NCBI RefSeq assembly: GCF_024347495.1
Contig: NZ_AP025490.1
Span: 3,228,783-3,292,782, forward strand
DNA: 64,000 bases
From: Vibrio gallaecicus
GTDB lineage: Bacteria > Pseudomonadota > Gammaproteobacteria > Enterobacterales > Vibrionaceae
Direction: 5' to 3'
A program made the translations under genes and the position numbers. The notes below the pieces were generated by a model. That model saw nothing but the letters and a program-made list of their open reading frames with translations, did no database searches and was not told where the DNA came from. Shown here piece after piece: positions 25,777-34,852 of this stretch (the stretch's first letter is position 1; each line of letters starts with the position of its first letter).

Positions 25777-25806
25777 CAAAAAGCGCAGTATTTACTGCGC
25801 TTTTTT
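25777..25806 (+). terminator. Intrinsic terminator after the small reading frame
   Basis: AAAAAGCGCAGTA-TT-TACTGCGCTTTTTT is a strong stem with a long T run, starting directly after the stop codon of the 55-codon frame. It shows that a plus-strand transcript probably ends here. Confidence 0.9.
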
Positions 25807-25915
25807 CTTTTCTTCACTTTCCCACTCTGCTTTTATTCACTCTTCCACGTTGGTATTCCCGACCTGATTTGATACCTTTAGCAAAAATCATTATAAATAT
25901 TGTGGAGAAAGCTGC

Positions 25916-26179
25916 ATGAAGTGCCATCGAATTGAAGAGTTATTGGAACTGATGGAGCCTGAATGGCAAAAAGACCAAGAACTGAACTTGCTCGAATTTA
26001 TCATCAAGCTATCACAAGAGGCCGGTTACGAAGGTAAACTTGAAGATCTCACCGACGACGTGCTGATCTACCACCTAAAAATGCGTAACAGCCAAAAAGA
26101 CGACATGATTCCTGGTCTTAAAAAGGATCAAGAAGATGATTTTAAAACTGCAATTTTAAAAGCTCGAGGCATTATTTAG
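25916..26179 (+). CDS. yihD: YihD family protein (DUF1040)
   Basis: 87-residue protein recognised by MKC.R..E at the N-terminus, [24 protein letters not shown] in the middle (written here in part) and KARGII at the end. The function is not established. As in E. coli, it lies close to srkA and dsbA, with ccoG inserted here. The start has GTGGAGAAAGC upstream. It is followed by its own terminator. Confidence 0.93.
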   Translation: MKCHRIEELLELMEPEWQKDQELNLLEFIIKLSQEAGYEGKLEDLTDDVLIYHLKMRNSQKDDMIPGLKKDQEDDFKTAILKARGII

Positions 26180-26216
26180 TCCTTCGAAGCTCATCATCTA
26201 AAACGATATCAAACTC

Positions 26217-26246
26217 AAAAGCGGCCTTAGTGGTCGCTTTTTTGTT
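26217..26246 (+). terminator. yihD intrinsic terminator
   Basis: AAAAGCGGCC-TTAGT-GGTCGCTTTTTT forms a 9-bp stem with one G-U pair and a run of six T, about 40 bases after the yihD stop. Confidence 0.85.
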
Positions 26247-26296
26247 TCTGTTCGCTACTTTTTCATCACAACTGTTATGAGTTTTGTTGTTAAAGG

Positions 26297-26338
26297 TTGA
26301 TAGCGTTAAAGAAATTAGAACAATATTGCCGTTATAAT
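26297..26338 (+). promoter_or_regulatory. Candidate FNR-activated ccoG promoter
   Basis: TTGATAGCGTTAAA (26297-26310) matches the FNR consensus TTGAT-N4-ATCAA at 8 of 10 positions, and a perfect -10 TATAAT lies at 26333-26338 without a good -35. With a start site 7 bases after the -10, the FNR site is centred at -41.5, the class II activator position. The rest of the 333-base gap between yihD and ccoG (26180-26512) holds only the yihD terminator. Confidence 0.55.
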
Positions 26339-26512
26339 CGCCATCCATAAGAATCTTCTAAAATAGTAATAATGAACTGCACTAAGTTTCGACCCTTCGA
26401 TGTTTACTGTAGGTTTTTATTACCCGATTCACTTAAAAATCATTATTTCAAAGCAATGTCGTAGAGTGCTATCAATAAGAAATGGCACCAAATGCCACAA
26501 AAAGGATATCCC

Positions 26513-27931
26513 ATGAGTCAGGATAAAATCGATATCAAAGATGTGACTCCTAAAACCTTTAACCCAAAGACACATAAAGGTAACGGAGATCGATTTAACC
26601 CAAGTAACCGTATTTACGTACGTGAAAGTAAAGGTAAATTCCAGCAATTACGTCGTTATGGCGGTTGGTTCTTACTGCTACTTTTTGCCCTTATTCCGTG
26701 GATACCATTTGGTGAACGACAAGCGATCTTATTGGATATCGGTAGCCAACAATTTAACTTCTTTGGCACTACTTTATACCCTCAAGATCTGACTTTACTC
26801 GCCATATTATTTGTTATCGCGGCTTTTGCTCTCTTTTTTATAACCACCTTCTTAGGTCGGGTTTGGTGTGGTTATCTTTGCCCACAAACCGTTTGGACCT
26901 TTATGTATATTTGGTTCGAAGAGAAACTAGAAGGCGCAGCTAACAAACGAAGAAAACAAGATTCAGGGAAGCTCACCCCTAACTTGTTAATGCGTAAAAC
27001 GCTTAAACACATAGCCTGGATAGCCATAGCCCTTGCCACCGGCTTCACATTTGTTGGTTACTTTATCCCTGTAAAAGAACTGGTCGTCGATTTCTTTACC
27101 TTTAATGCATCATTTTGGCCAGCCTTTTGGATTCTATTCTTTGCGGGCTGTACTTATGCAAATGCCGGCTGGATGCGTTCGATAGTATGCTTACACATGT
27201 GTCCATACGCTCGATTCCAATCTGCAATGTTTGATAAAGATACTTTCATTGTTGGTTATGATCCTAAACGCGGTGAAAGCCGAGGACCTCGTTCTCGTAA
27301 AGCTGATCCAAAAGCACTTGGTCTTGGTGACTGTATTGACTGTAATTTATGTGTTCAGGTGTGCCCAACAGGGATAGATATCCGTGATGGTTTGCAATAT
27401 GAGTGCATTAACTGCGGCGCATGTATTGATGCTTGTGATAAAACAATGGATCGCATGGGCTACGAGAAAGGTCTAATCAATTACACAACTGAGCATCGAC
27501 TCGATGGCCACGATACAAAAGTCATGCGTCCTAAACTGCTAGGGTATGGTGCTATATTATTAATTATGATTGGTCTGTTCTTCGTTCAGATAGCCAGTGT
27601 CGACCCTGCAGGTTTGAGTGTATTAAGAGACCGTAACCAATTGTTTAGAGTTAACAATGAAGGTTTTATTGAAAACACTTACACACTTAAAATCATTAAT
27701 AAAACCCAGCAACTTCAGGAATACACGTTCAATGTTGAAGGCATACCTAATGTTACTTGGTACGGAAAACAATCGGTAGAAGTGCAGCCAGGTGAAGTAT
27801 TGAATTTACCTATAAGCTTAGGGGCTGATCCTGAAAAACTCAGCTCACCGGTTTCTACAATTCAGTTTATACTCTCTGATAGTGAAGAATTTACCATTGA
27901 AGTAGAAAGCCGCTTTATTAAGAAGCTGTAA
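26513..27931 (+). CDS. ccoG: Cytochrome c oxidase accessory protein CcoG (RdxA/FixG)
   Basis: Membrane iron-sulfur protein involved in assembly of cbb3-type cytochrome oxidase, probably in copper handling. 472 residues. Several membrane helices occupy the first 230 residues. Two ferredoxin-type 4Fe-4S motifs, CIDCNLCVQVCP and CINCGACIDACDK, lie near 270-320, and another helix and a C-terminal Ig-like FixG domain follow. The start is set at ATG 26513 after AAGGATATCC; an upstream in-frame ATG adds seven residues. It is not next to the ccoNOQP genes here. A candidate FNR site suggests induction at low oxygen. Confidence 0.94.
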   Translation: MSQDKIDIKDVTPKTFNPKTHKGNGDRFNPSNRIYVRESKGKFQQLRRYGGWFLLLLFALIPWIPFGERQAILLDIGSQQFNFFGTTLYPQDLTLLAILFVIAAFALFFITTFLGRVWCGYLCPQTVWTFMYIWFEEKLEGAANKRRKQDSGKLTPNLLMRKTLKHIAWIAIALATGFTFVGYFIPVKELVVDFFTFNASFWPAFWILFFAGCTYANAGWMRSIVCLHMCPYARFQSAMFDKDTFIVGYDPKRGESRGPRSRKADPKALGLGDCIDCNLCVQVCPTGIDIRDGLQYECINCGACIDACDKTMDRMGYEKGLINYTTEHRLDGHDTKVMRPKLLGYGAILLIMIGLFFVQIASVDPAGLSVLRDRNQLFRVNNEGFIENTYTLKIINKTQQLQEYTFNVEGIPNVTWYGKQSVEVQPGEVLNLPISLGADPEKLSSPVSTIQFILSDSEEFTIEVESRFIKKL

Positions 27932-27946
27932 CTGCACAATTAACGG

Positions 27947-27973
27947 AAAAAGGCTCAGTAATGAGCCTTTTTT
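27947..27973 (+). terminator. ccoG intrinsic terminator
   Basis: AAAAGGCTCA-GTAA-TGAGCCTTTTTT is a perfect 10-bp stem with a T run. It overlaps the first in-frame ATG of the following srkA frame, which helps place that gene's start further down. Confidence 0.88.
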
Positions 27974-27978
27974 ATTTT

Positions 27979-28965
27979 ATGACTATGCAAGCCTTTAACT
28001 TTGATAACTTAACGCCCGACTTCATGTGGTACGCCCTTGAAAGCATTGGTGTCCGCGCTGAGTCTGGTCTTCTGGCCCTTAATAGCTATGAGAACCGTGT
28101 TTATCAATTCTCAGATGAAGACAAAAAACGCTATGTAGTAAAATTCTACCGACCTCAACGTTGGAGCAAAGAGCAAATTCAAGAAGAACATGACTTCGCT
28201 CTTGAGCTGATCGAGCAGGAGTTACCAGTTGCACCACCAATGATAATTAATGGCGCAACATTACATGAATACCAAGGCTACATGTTTGCTTTGTTTACCA
28301 GTGTGGGTGGCCGTCAATATGAAGTGGATAACCTAGACCAATTGGAAGGCGTTGGACGTTTCCTTGGGCGCATTCATAAAGCCAGCGCAGGTAAAACTTT
28401 TCAACATCGTCCGACTCTCAGCTTAGATGAATACCTTTATCAACCGCGTAAAATTCTAGAAAATTCTAATTTCATTCCAACGCATCTAGAAAACGTATTC
28501 TTCAACGATCTTGATTTACTTATCAAAGCACTAGAATCTCAATGGGATAATAATTATAAAAATATTCGCCTCCATGGAGATTGCCACCCAGGGAATATAC
28601 TATGGCGTGATGGGCCTATGTTTGTGGATCTCGATGATGCGAGAAATGGACCTGCTGTACAAGATTTATGGATGCTGCTAAATGGTGAGCGCCAAGATAA
28701 ACTCATGCAACTCGATATTATTTTGGAAAACTACCAAGAGTTTTGCGATTTTAATACTGCTGAGTTGAAACTAATTGAGCCACTACGCGGTCTACGAATG
28801 GTGCATTACATGGCATGGTTAGCAAAACGATGGCACGATCCTGCTTTCCCGCTCGCTTTTCCTTGGTTTAATGATCCAAAATACTGGGAGAGCCAAGTTC
28901 TTGCTTGTAAGGAACAGTTAGCAACATTACAAGAACCACCGTTATCATTAATGCCACAGTGGTAA
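27979..28965 (+). CDS. srkA: Stress response kinase SrkA (RdoA/YihE)
   Basis: Ser/Thr protein kinase of the APH-like fold, linked in E. coli to the Cpx response and to countering death signals. About 328 residues. It shows LNSYENRVYQF (ATP-binding side), VVKFYRP with the nucleotide lysine, LHGDCHPGNILW (catalytic loop) and FVDLDDARNGPAVQDLW (metal-binding). The frame opens at 27961, but that ATG lies in the ccoG terminator, so ATG 27979 or 27985 is more likely; neither has a clear ribosome binding site. It is followed after 69 bases by dsbA, the conserved srkA-dsbA pair. Confidence 0.93.
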   Translation: MTMQAFNFDNLTPDFMWYALESIGVRAESGLLALNSYENRVYQFSDEDKKRYVVKFYRPQRWSKEQIQEEHDFALELIEQELPVAPPMIINGATLHEYQGYMFALFTSVGGRQYEVDNLDQLEGVGRFLGRIHKASAGKTFQHRPTLSLDEYLYQPRKILENSNFIPTHLENVFFNDLDLLIKALESQWDNNYKNIRLHGDCHPGNILWRDGPMFVDLDDARNGPAVQDLWMLLNGERQDKLMQLDIILENYQEFCDFNTAELKLIEPLRGLRMVHYMAWLAKRWHDPAFPLAFPWFNDPKYWESQVLACKEQLATLQEPPLSLMPQW

Positions 28966-29034
28966 TTGAGCATTGCTTACAGTTACCAAGACTCAAAAAA
29001 CAACCAAAATTCAAATAATAATGGAGATTGAATA

Positions 29035-29634
29035 ATGAAAAAGCTGCTCGCATTTTTCTCACTTGTATTACTTAGCCTTTCTGCACACGCGGCTAAGTTT
29101 AATGAAGGCGAACATTACAAAACGTTAGATCTAGAGCCTTCAAAAAAGCCAGTAGTGACCGAGTTTTTCTCTTTCTATTGCCCACACTGTCATAGCTTTG
29201 AACCTATTATTCAGCAGCTAAAGCAACAGCTGCCTGAAGGCGTAAAACTGCAAAAAAACCATGTATCTTTCATGGGCGGTAAAATGGGTAAGTCGATGAG
29301 TAAAGCTTACGCAACTTCTATCGCACTTAAAGTCGAAGACAAAATGACACCTGTGCTATTTAATCGCATCCACAATATGCGTAAAGCACCAAAAGACGAT
29401 GCAGAACTGCGCCAAATCTTCCTAGATGAAGGGGTAGATGCAAAGAAATACGATGCGGCTTTCAACGGTTTTGCCATCGACTCTATGGTTCGTCGATTCG
29501 ACAAAGGCTTTAAAGACAGTGGTCTTTCAGGCGTTCCAGCTATCCTCGTAAATAATCGCTACCTAGTTCAAGCTCAAGGTATCAAAACAACGGGCGAATA
29601 CATTGAGTTGGTTAACTTCTTACTAAAGAAATAA
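29035..29634 (+). CDS. dsbA: Periplasmic disulfide oxidoreductase DsbA
   Basis: Introduces disulfide bonds into exported proteins. 199 residues with a signal peptide (1-19, ending AHA). The thioredoxin-fold active site is CPHC (near 49-52), and the cis-proline loop is [10 protein letters not shown] (near 167). In vibrios DsbA is needed for folding of pili and toxins. It lies directly downstream of srkA, and a terminator follows 35 bases after the stop. Confidence 0.97.
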   Translation: MKKLLAFFSLVLLSLSAHAAKFNEGEHYKTLDLEPSKKPVVTEFFSFYCPHCHSFEPIIQQLKQQLPEGVKLQKNHVSFMGGKMGKSMSKAYATSIALKVEDKMTPVLFNRIHNMRKAPKDDAELRQIFLDEGVDAKKYDAAFNGFAIDSMVRRFDKGFKDSGLSGVPAILVNNRYLVQAQGIKTTGEYIELVNFLLKK

Positions 29635-29668
29635 ACCTCGCGATAATGTAAGTACACCGCTTAAAAAG

Positions 29669-29698
29669 AAAAGGGAGCCACCAAACTGCTCCCTTTTT
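29669..29698 (+). terminator. dsbA intrinsic terminator
   Basis: AAGGGAGC and GCTCCCTT pair over 8 bp around a 9-base loop, followed by TTTAG. The remaining 180 bases up to the next gene contain nothing I can identify. Confidence 0.82.
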
Positions 29699-29879
29699 AG
29701 ATCCTTATCCTAAAACTGAGTCAGGGCCATATTGAGCCATTTAATGCTGGTCACCGCCAATGTCTCATTATAGAGTCTCAAAGGTATTCTAAATGTAAAA
29801 AACAGTGAACCATTTTGTTACTGTGACCTCTATAAACACTACGTGTTATCACTAATCATTCGGTCAAGGAGAATCACGA

Positions 29880-30836
29880 GTGAAACTAAAATACACAATC
29901 CTAGCGACGAGTATAATGGCAATGCCAGCACTTGCTCAGCTTTCTGATGAAGCAGGATTCAGCGGAGAAATTTCTCTCAACGCCGGCATGGCTTCCTCAA
30001 CATCAAACTTCAACACTGATGGCGATAAAAACTTAACATCAGTCAATCAAAGTGCCTCTGAAGAAAGCACTTTTCTTGTCGCTCCTCTCGGTAATATCGC
30101 TTATACCTTCGGTGAGCAACTCAATCAGCAAGTTTATACCGGTACCACCCGTGATGATGTTGCTACAGGTACTGTTGTGCTCGAAGTTGGTTATAAGTAT
30201 CAATTAGAGTCAGGTATGGTGATCGATGCGTCTTTCTTGCCAACCATCATGTCTGGAGAAACTTGGGCTGACCCTTATTTAACAACCGGCCCAAGAACAG
30301 AAACAGATGAAACTGGTAATGCATTCCGATTAAAACTAGAGAGTATCGCTGGTTCCAATTTCAGCCTTGATATGGCTTATGCAACCAAAGATGTAGAAAA
30401 TGACGCTATTACTTTTGATGAATTAAAGCGCGATGCCGATACTGTTTACCTCAAAGGGCAATATCGACAACCTTTAAATAGAACGACCCTTTTGCTTCCT
30501 TCTATCACTTACCAATCCACATCTGCGGATGGTAAGGCAAGCTCGTTTGAAGAAATAGGCGCTGAAGTCAGCTTATTTAAAGCGATTAACCGCCATAAAT
30601 TAGCATTAACTGCGGGCTATAGCCGTAGAAGCTATGATGCTACGAATCCTATTTACGACAAGACACGCAGTGATAATAAATACAATTTATTTGCGGCTTA
30701 TGAGTACGATAACTTTATGGATTGGGAAAATTGGGCTTTCATTTCATTAGCAGGTTATGGCACAAGCCAATCAAACATTACCTTCTATGATGAATCGGAA
30801 TACCTAGTCTCTGTTGGTATCAACTACAAGTTCTAA
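29880..30836 (+). CDS. DUF2860 family outer-membrane beta-barrel protein
   Basis: 318 residues with a signal peptide (about 1-19, ending ALA). The mature protein alternates in beta strands and ends in F (INYKF), as outer-membrane barrels do. It matches the DUF2860 family of Vibrionaceae, whose function is unknown. The start is GTG at 29880 with AAGGAGAA upstream. It is monocistronic and convergent with comM, sharing a terminator. Confidence 0.85.
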   Translation: MKLKYTILATSIMAMPALAQLSDEAGFSGEISLNAGMASSTSNFNTDGDKNLTSVNQSASEESTFLVAPLGNIAYTFGEQLNQQVYTGTTRDDVATGTVVLEVGYKYQLESGMVIDASFLPTIMSGETWADPYLTTGPRTETDETGNAFRLKLESIAGSNFSLDMAYATKDVENDAITFDELKRDADTVYLKGQYRQPLNRTTLLLPSITYQSTSADGKASSFEEIGAEVSLFKAINRHKLALTAGYSRRSYDATNPIYDKTRSDNKYNLFAAYEYDNFMDWENWAFISLAGYGTSQSNITFYDESEYLVSVGINYKF

Positions 30837-30874
30837 GCCCTAATTAAGGTAGTTCAGTCTTGATATAAATCATT

Positions 30875-30909
30875 GCGATTAAAGCCTAGCTCTACCAGGC
30901 TTTAATCGC
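30875..30909. terminator. Bidirectional terminator between the DUF2860 gene and comM
   Basis: GCGATTAAAGCCT (30875-30887) and AGGCTTTAATCGC (30897-30909) form a perfect 13-bp stem with a 9-base loop between the two convergent genes. The U tract is short on both sides. Confidence 0.75.
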
Positions 30910-30915
30910 TCTTTA

Positions 30916-32439
30916 TCAAACAGACTGCGCCGTTAACTGTTTCAATAATCTATCCATAGCGCGGTATCCCAACGCTTCAGCTAAATGTTTCTTTTCAATA
31001 TCAATACACCCTTCCAAATCAGCAATGGTTCTCGCCACTTTGATGATTCGATGATATGCCCGAATAGATAAACCTAAACGATGCAAAGCACTTTCTAGAA
31101 ACTCAGCATCACAGAGCTGTAAGGGACAATATTTATCAATTTCACGGCTACCCAGTAATGCATTAGACTTATTACTGCGCTTCATCATTAATTCTCTTGC
31201 TAACGCCACTCTTTTTCTCACAACCTCTGTGGTTTCACCTCTATCTCCACCTTCCGCGAGCATTCCTTTAGGCAGCAATGGAATTTCTAATGACATATCA
31301 AAACGATCCAACAATGGTCCTGACAGTTTATTCAAATAGCGTAAAATGATCTGCGGATTTGCTCTGGTTTGATTCCCCTCATAGTATCCAGTAGGGCTGG
31401 GGTTTAATGCGCCTACCAATTGAAACCGAGCAGGGAATCGAGTCTTACCTGCCGCTCTCGAAATAATAATTTCACCAGACTCTAATGGCTCTCTTAAAGA
31501 GTCGAGAACTTTCCTGTCAAATTCAGGCATCTCATCTAAAAATAACAACCCATTATGAGCCAAAGATATTTCACCAGGTCTTGGGATAGAACCGCCTCCT
31601 ACCAAGGCAGCCATAGAACTAGAGTGGTGCGGAGATCGAAATGGTCGTTTTTTCCAATTATGCTGATTAATTTCTTGCTGAGTTAATGAAGCAACAGAAG
31701 CAGTTTCTAGCGCTTCTTGATCATTCATTTGAGGTAATAAGTCACATAGCCGGGAAGCAAGCATGGTTTTGCCTGTACCGGGAGGACCAAGAAAAAGTAA
31801 ATTATGATTACCTGCTGCCGCAATTTCTAAGGCGCGCTTTCCTTGCTGCTGACCGATAATATCTTGCAAGTCTCGTGAAGATATATCATCTAACATCATT
31901 TGAGCGGTTTGATGCAAACCTAAAGCTTGTTGACCACATATATCAGCACAAACTTCCAATAAACTTTGTGCAGACTTGTGCTGCCCTTTACCAACTAAGG
32001 CGGCTTGATCGCCATTGGCATGAGGAACGACTAAGACACGTTGAACTTTATCCGCCGCCAAAGTAGCAGGAAGGACGCCTTTAACGGGTCTTAATTCCCC
32101 TGATAACGCAAGTTCTCCAATAAACTCTGAATCTGCTAAAGTCGAATGGGGCAGCTGATCAGAAGCAACCAAAATCCCTAATGCGATAGGTAAATCAAAC
32201 CGTCCGCCTTCTTTCGGTAAATCGGCAGGAGCGAGGTTAACAGTGATCCGCTTAGCCGGAAACTCAAAGCGCGAGTTTATGATTGCACTTCTTACTCTGT
32301 CTTTAGCCTCTCGAACGGTAGTTTCAGGCAGACCGACCAAAGTAAAACCTGGCATACCATTGCTAATATGCACCTCAACCGTCACTTCTGGTGCTTCCAC
32401 CCCAACACTTGCTCGACTATGAATTATCGCGAGACCCAT
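30916..32439 (-). CDS. comM: AAA+ branch-migration helicase ComM (YifB)
   Basis: Promotes branch migration during natural transformation, helping integration of incoming DNA. 507 residues. The N-terminal region (about 1-190) is the Lon-like ChlI domain; then come Walker A GPPGTGKT (near 219) and Walker B LLFLDEMPEF (near 299), with the magnesium-chelatase C-terminal domain (to about 500). It is divergent from the ilv operon and intact, and with dprA is the second transformation gene in the window. Confidence 0.95.
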   Translation of the reverse strand: MGLAIIHSRASVGVEAPEVTVEVHISNGMPGFTLVGLPETTVREAKDRVRSAIINSRFEFPAKRITVNLAPADLPKEGGRFDLPIALGILVASDQLPHSTLADSEFIGELALSGELRPVKGVLPATLAADKVQRVLVVPHANGDQAALVGKGQHKSAQSLLEVCADICGQQALGLHQTAQMMLDDISSRDLQDIIGQQQGKRALEIAAAGNHNLLFLGPPGTGKTMLASRLCDLLPQMNDQEALETASVASLTQQEINQHNWKKRPFRSPHHSSSMAALVGGGSIPRPGEISLAHNGLLFLDEMPEFDRKVLDSLREPLESGEIIISRAAGKTRFPARFQLVGALNPSPTGYYEGNQTRANPQIILRYLNKLSGPLLDRFDMSLEIPLLPKGMLAEGGDRGETTEVVRKRVALARELMMKRSNKSNALLGSREIDKYCPLQLCDAEFLESALHRLGLSIRAYHRIIKVARTIADLEGCIDIEKKHLAEALGYRAMDRLLKQLTAQSV

Positions 32440-32561
32440 ACAATTCCTTTGTTATTGATTTAAAAGTATTCACTCTGATATTCATTGATGATCAAAGCTA
32501 TAGAGATGTTATATAGCGTGGTGGAATGCTGTGTTCATGTGAAAAAAGAATGACATTTTGC

Positions 32562-32589
32562 TTGTCATACAGCAGATTTGTGTGATAAC
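32562..32589 (+). promoter_or_regulatory. Candidate ilvGMEDA promoter
   Basis: TTGTCA (32562-32567), 16 bases, GATAAC (32584-32589) with a TG one base ahead of it. This places the start of transcription about 45 bases before the leader peptide. Another promoter cannot be excluded. Confidence 0.45.
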
Positions 32590-32641
32590 ACTAGAGATGT
32601 AGACCTTCACATAAGACAATAAAAGATAGAACAAACAATTT

Positions 32642-32731
32642 ATGACATTTAACGCTCGCATTTACGCACTGATTAACCTGGTCATCGTAGTCATTATTAA
32701 GACTACGCGGGGGCGAGTGGCTAGAAGGTAA
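32642..32731 (+). CDS. ilvL: ilv operon leader peptide
   Basis: 29-codon frame MTFNARIYALINLVIVVIIK..., with codons 7-19 dominated by Ile, Leu and Val (LINLVIVVII). This is the sensor of branched-chain aminoacyl-tRNA levels: ribosome stalling here controls the following attenuator. The codon run overlaps hairpin strand 1. It is too short for ordinary gene calling, but the sequence and position ahead of ilvG leave little doubt. The ribosome binding site is weak. Confidence 0.9.
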   Translation: MTFNARIYALINLVIVVIIKTTRGRVARR

Positions 32732-32778
32732 CCACAAATTTTAAAAACCCCCGCACTGAAAAGTCCGGGGGTTTTTTG
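32692..32778 (+). promoter_or_regulatory. ilv attenuator (pause, antiterminator and terminator hairpins)
   Basis: Strands 1 and 2 are CGTAGTC...GACTACG (near 32696-32708). The antiterminator pairs GCGGGGG (32707-32713) with CCCCCGC (32748-32754). The terminator is CCCCCGCACT-GAAA-AGTCCGGGGG followed by TTTTTT (32748-32776), with one mismatch in the stem. Stalling on Ile, Val or Leu codons frees GCGGGGG to form the antiterminator. Confidence 0.9.
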
Positions 32779-32908
32779 TAATTTATATATTTGATTTTTT
32801 ATTTTGAAGCATTTTCGGCTATGCCGTTAGACAGGAAGAATGGGAGCACAAGATGTGCAATGAAAAAGCAAAAAGTTACCAAAGCACAGGTAATTCGGAG
32901 GATTTACG

Positions 32909-34555
32909 ATGAAAGGCGCAGAACTGGTCGTATCCGCATTAAAACAACAAGGAATTAAAACCGTTTTTGGCTATCCAGGTGGCGCAATTATGCCTATCTA
33001 TGATGCTCTATACGACGGTGGAGTTGAGCATATTCTTTGCCGCCATGAACAAGGTGCCGCTATGGCTGCCATCGGCATGGCTCGGGCAACACAAGATGTA
33101 GCAGTATGCATGGCAACCTCTGGACCTGGTGCAACCAACCTAGTAACAGGTTTGGCTGATGCTTTCATGGACTCAATCCCTCTTGTTGCTATCACAGGTC
33201 AAGTCGCAAGTACTCACATTGGTACTGATGCATTCCAAGAAATGGATGTGATTGGTATGTCTTTGTCTTGTACCAAGCATAGCTACCTAGTCACTGACAT
33301 TGAAGATTTAGCACCAACACTGGCAGAGGCTTTTGAAGTAGCCAAAGCGGGTCGTCCTGGTCCGGTCATTGTTGATATAGCAAAAGATGTTCAGCTTGCT
33401 CAAACTCCTGTAGAAGTTCTTCCTGAATTTACACCACCAGCGCTTCCAGTTGCCCCACAAGAAGCGATTGATGCCGCTCAACACCTTCTTTCTCAAGCCA
33501 CTCGCCCTGTACTCTATGTCGGCGGTGGCGTTCAATTAGCGAAAGCCACTGAATCTGTTCGTGAATTTTTACGTTTAAACCCTATGCCAGCAGTCAGCAC
33601 CTTGAAAGGCTTAGGCACGATTGAACGTGATGACCCTCATTACCTCGGAATGCTAGGCATGCACGGCACGAAAGCCGCAAACCTTGTTGTTCAAGAAAGT
33701 GACCTTTTGATTGTAGTTGGCGCTCGCTTTGATGACCGAGTAACCGGCAAGCTTGATACTTTTGCTCCCCTCGCAAAAGTTATCCATATCGATATTGATG
33801 CAGCTGAATTAGGTAAGCTTCGTCATGCTAATGCCCCTGTTCGAGGCGACATCAATAAAGTGCTACCTCAGCTAGAGCTGGCACAAGATATTTCGTCTTG
33901 GGTGCATCACTCTGAAGGCTTACGTAGCTCGTTCAAATGGCGCTACGATCACCCTGGCGACTTAATCTTTGCTCCTAAGTTACTAAAGCAGCTGTCTGAC
34001 ATGATGCCAGAAAGCTCAATAGTTTCGACGGATGTTGGTCAACACCAAATGTGGGCAGCTCAACATATTCAGCCTCGCGATCCTCAAAACTTTATCACCT
34101 CTGCAGGTTTAGGCACGATGGGCTTTGGTTTACCAGCTGCGATGGGCGCATCCGTTGGTCGTCCAGATGACCAATCAATCCTAATCTCAGGTGATGGTTC
34201 GTTCATGATGAACGTACAAGAACTTGGCACGCTGAAACGCCGCCAAATTCCTGTAAAAATGGTACTACTGAATAACTCACGTTTAGGCATGGTTCGCCAA
34301 TGGCAATCACTGTTTTTTGATGGCCGCCACAGTGAGACAATTTTGGATGATAACCCTGACTTCGTCATGCTTGCGAAAGCATTTGATATCCCTGGGAAAA
34401 CCATCACACGTAAAGAAGAAGTTGAGCCAGCATTGAAAGAAATGTTGGAAAGTAAAACTGCCTACTTACTTCATGTATTGATCGATGAAGAAGAAAACGT
34501 ATGGCCTCTTGTACCGCCAGGTGCATCGAACAGTGATATGTTGGAGAACACATAA
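32909..34555 (+). CDS. ilvG: Acetolactate synthase II large subunit IlvG
   Basis: Thiamine-diphosphate enzyme making acetolactate and acetohydroxybutyrate, the first common step to Val, Leu and Ile. 548 residues and intact, unlike the frameshifted E. coli K-12 gene. The ThDP-activating Glu47 is in CRHEQGAAM, and the ThDP/Mg motif GDGSFMMN...LLNN lies near 425-455. The start is preceded by CGGAGGATTTACG. It is the first structural gene of ilvGMEDA, behind the attenuator; ilvM follows after one base. Confidence 0.97.
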   Translation: MKGAELVVSALKQQGIKTVFGYPGGAIMPIYDALYDGGVEHILCRHEQGAAMAAIGMARATQDVAVCMATSGPGATNLVTGLADAFMDSIPLVAITGQVASTHIGTDAFQEMDVIGMSLSCTKHSYLVTDIEDLAPTLAEAFEVAKAGRPGPVIVDIAKDVQLAQTPVEVLPEFTPPALPVAPQEAIDAAQHLLSQATRPVLYVGGGVQLAKATESVREFLRLNPMPAVSTLKGLGTIERDDPHYLGMLGMHGTKAANLVVQESDLLIVVGARFDDRVTGKLDTFAPLAKVIHIDIDAAELGKLRHANAPVRGDINKVLPQLELAQDISSWVHHSEGLRSSFKWRYDHPGDLIFAPKLLKQLSDMMPESSIVSTDVGQHQMWAAQHIQPRDPQNFITSAGLGTMGFGLPAAMGASVGRPDDQSILISGDGSFMMNVQELGTLKRRQIPVKMVLLNNSRLGMVRQWQSLFFDGRHSETILDDNPDFVMLAKAFDIPGKTITRKEEVEPALKEMLESKTAYLLHVLIDEEENVWPLVPPGASNSDMLENT

Positions 34556-34556
34556 C

Positions 34557-34841
34557 ATGGAAAGATATTTATTAGATATTAAGGCTGATGATAAGCCAGT
34601 ACTGTTGGAACGTGTTCTTCGAGTTATTCGTCACCGTGGCTTTATTGTTAAGCAAGTAGCAGGAACACAAAACCATGAAAGCAAAGTCGCGAGCGTTGAA
34701 ATTATTGTCGACAGTGACCGCCCGATTTCTTTCTTAGTTAATCAAATTGAAAAGCTATGGGACGTGCGTACCGTTGATGTCATTACCATTAGCCGTAATG
34801 AGCTACCAAACAACAACCTCCAACAAAAAATTAGTGCATAA
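34557..34841 (+). CDS. ilvM: Acetolactate synthase II small subunit IlvM
   Basis: 94-residue ACT-domain regulatory subunit. The start is ATG 34557, one base after the ilvG stop, giving MERYLLDIKADDKP; the longer open frame into ilvG is an overlap artefact. The ACT pattern covers residues 1-75, with RVIRHRGF as the typical loop. Type II enzymes are usually resistant to valine inhibition. Translation is likely coupled to ilvG. Confidence 0.95.
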   Translation: MERYLLDIKADDKPVLLERVLRVIRHRGFIVKQVAGTQNHESKVASVEIIVDSDRPISFLVNQIEKLWDVRTVDVITISRNELPNNNLQQKISA

Positions 34842-34852
34842 GGAAAGCAAGC

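Noticed and set aside
27961..27978. Upstream ATG for srkA
   Set aside because: It lies in the ccoG terminator hairpin and the resulting N-terminus does not match the family.
34485..34556. 24-codon upstream extension of ilvM inside ilvG
   Set aside because: The IlvM family starts at MERYLLDI-type sequence; the extension is the out-of-frame end of ilvG.
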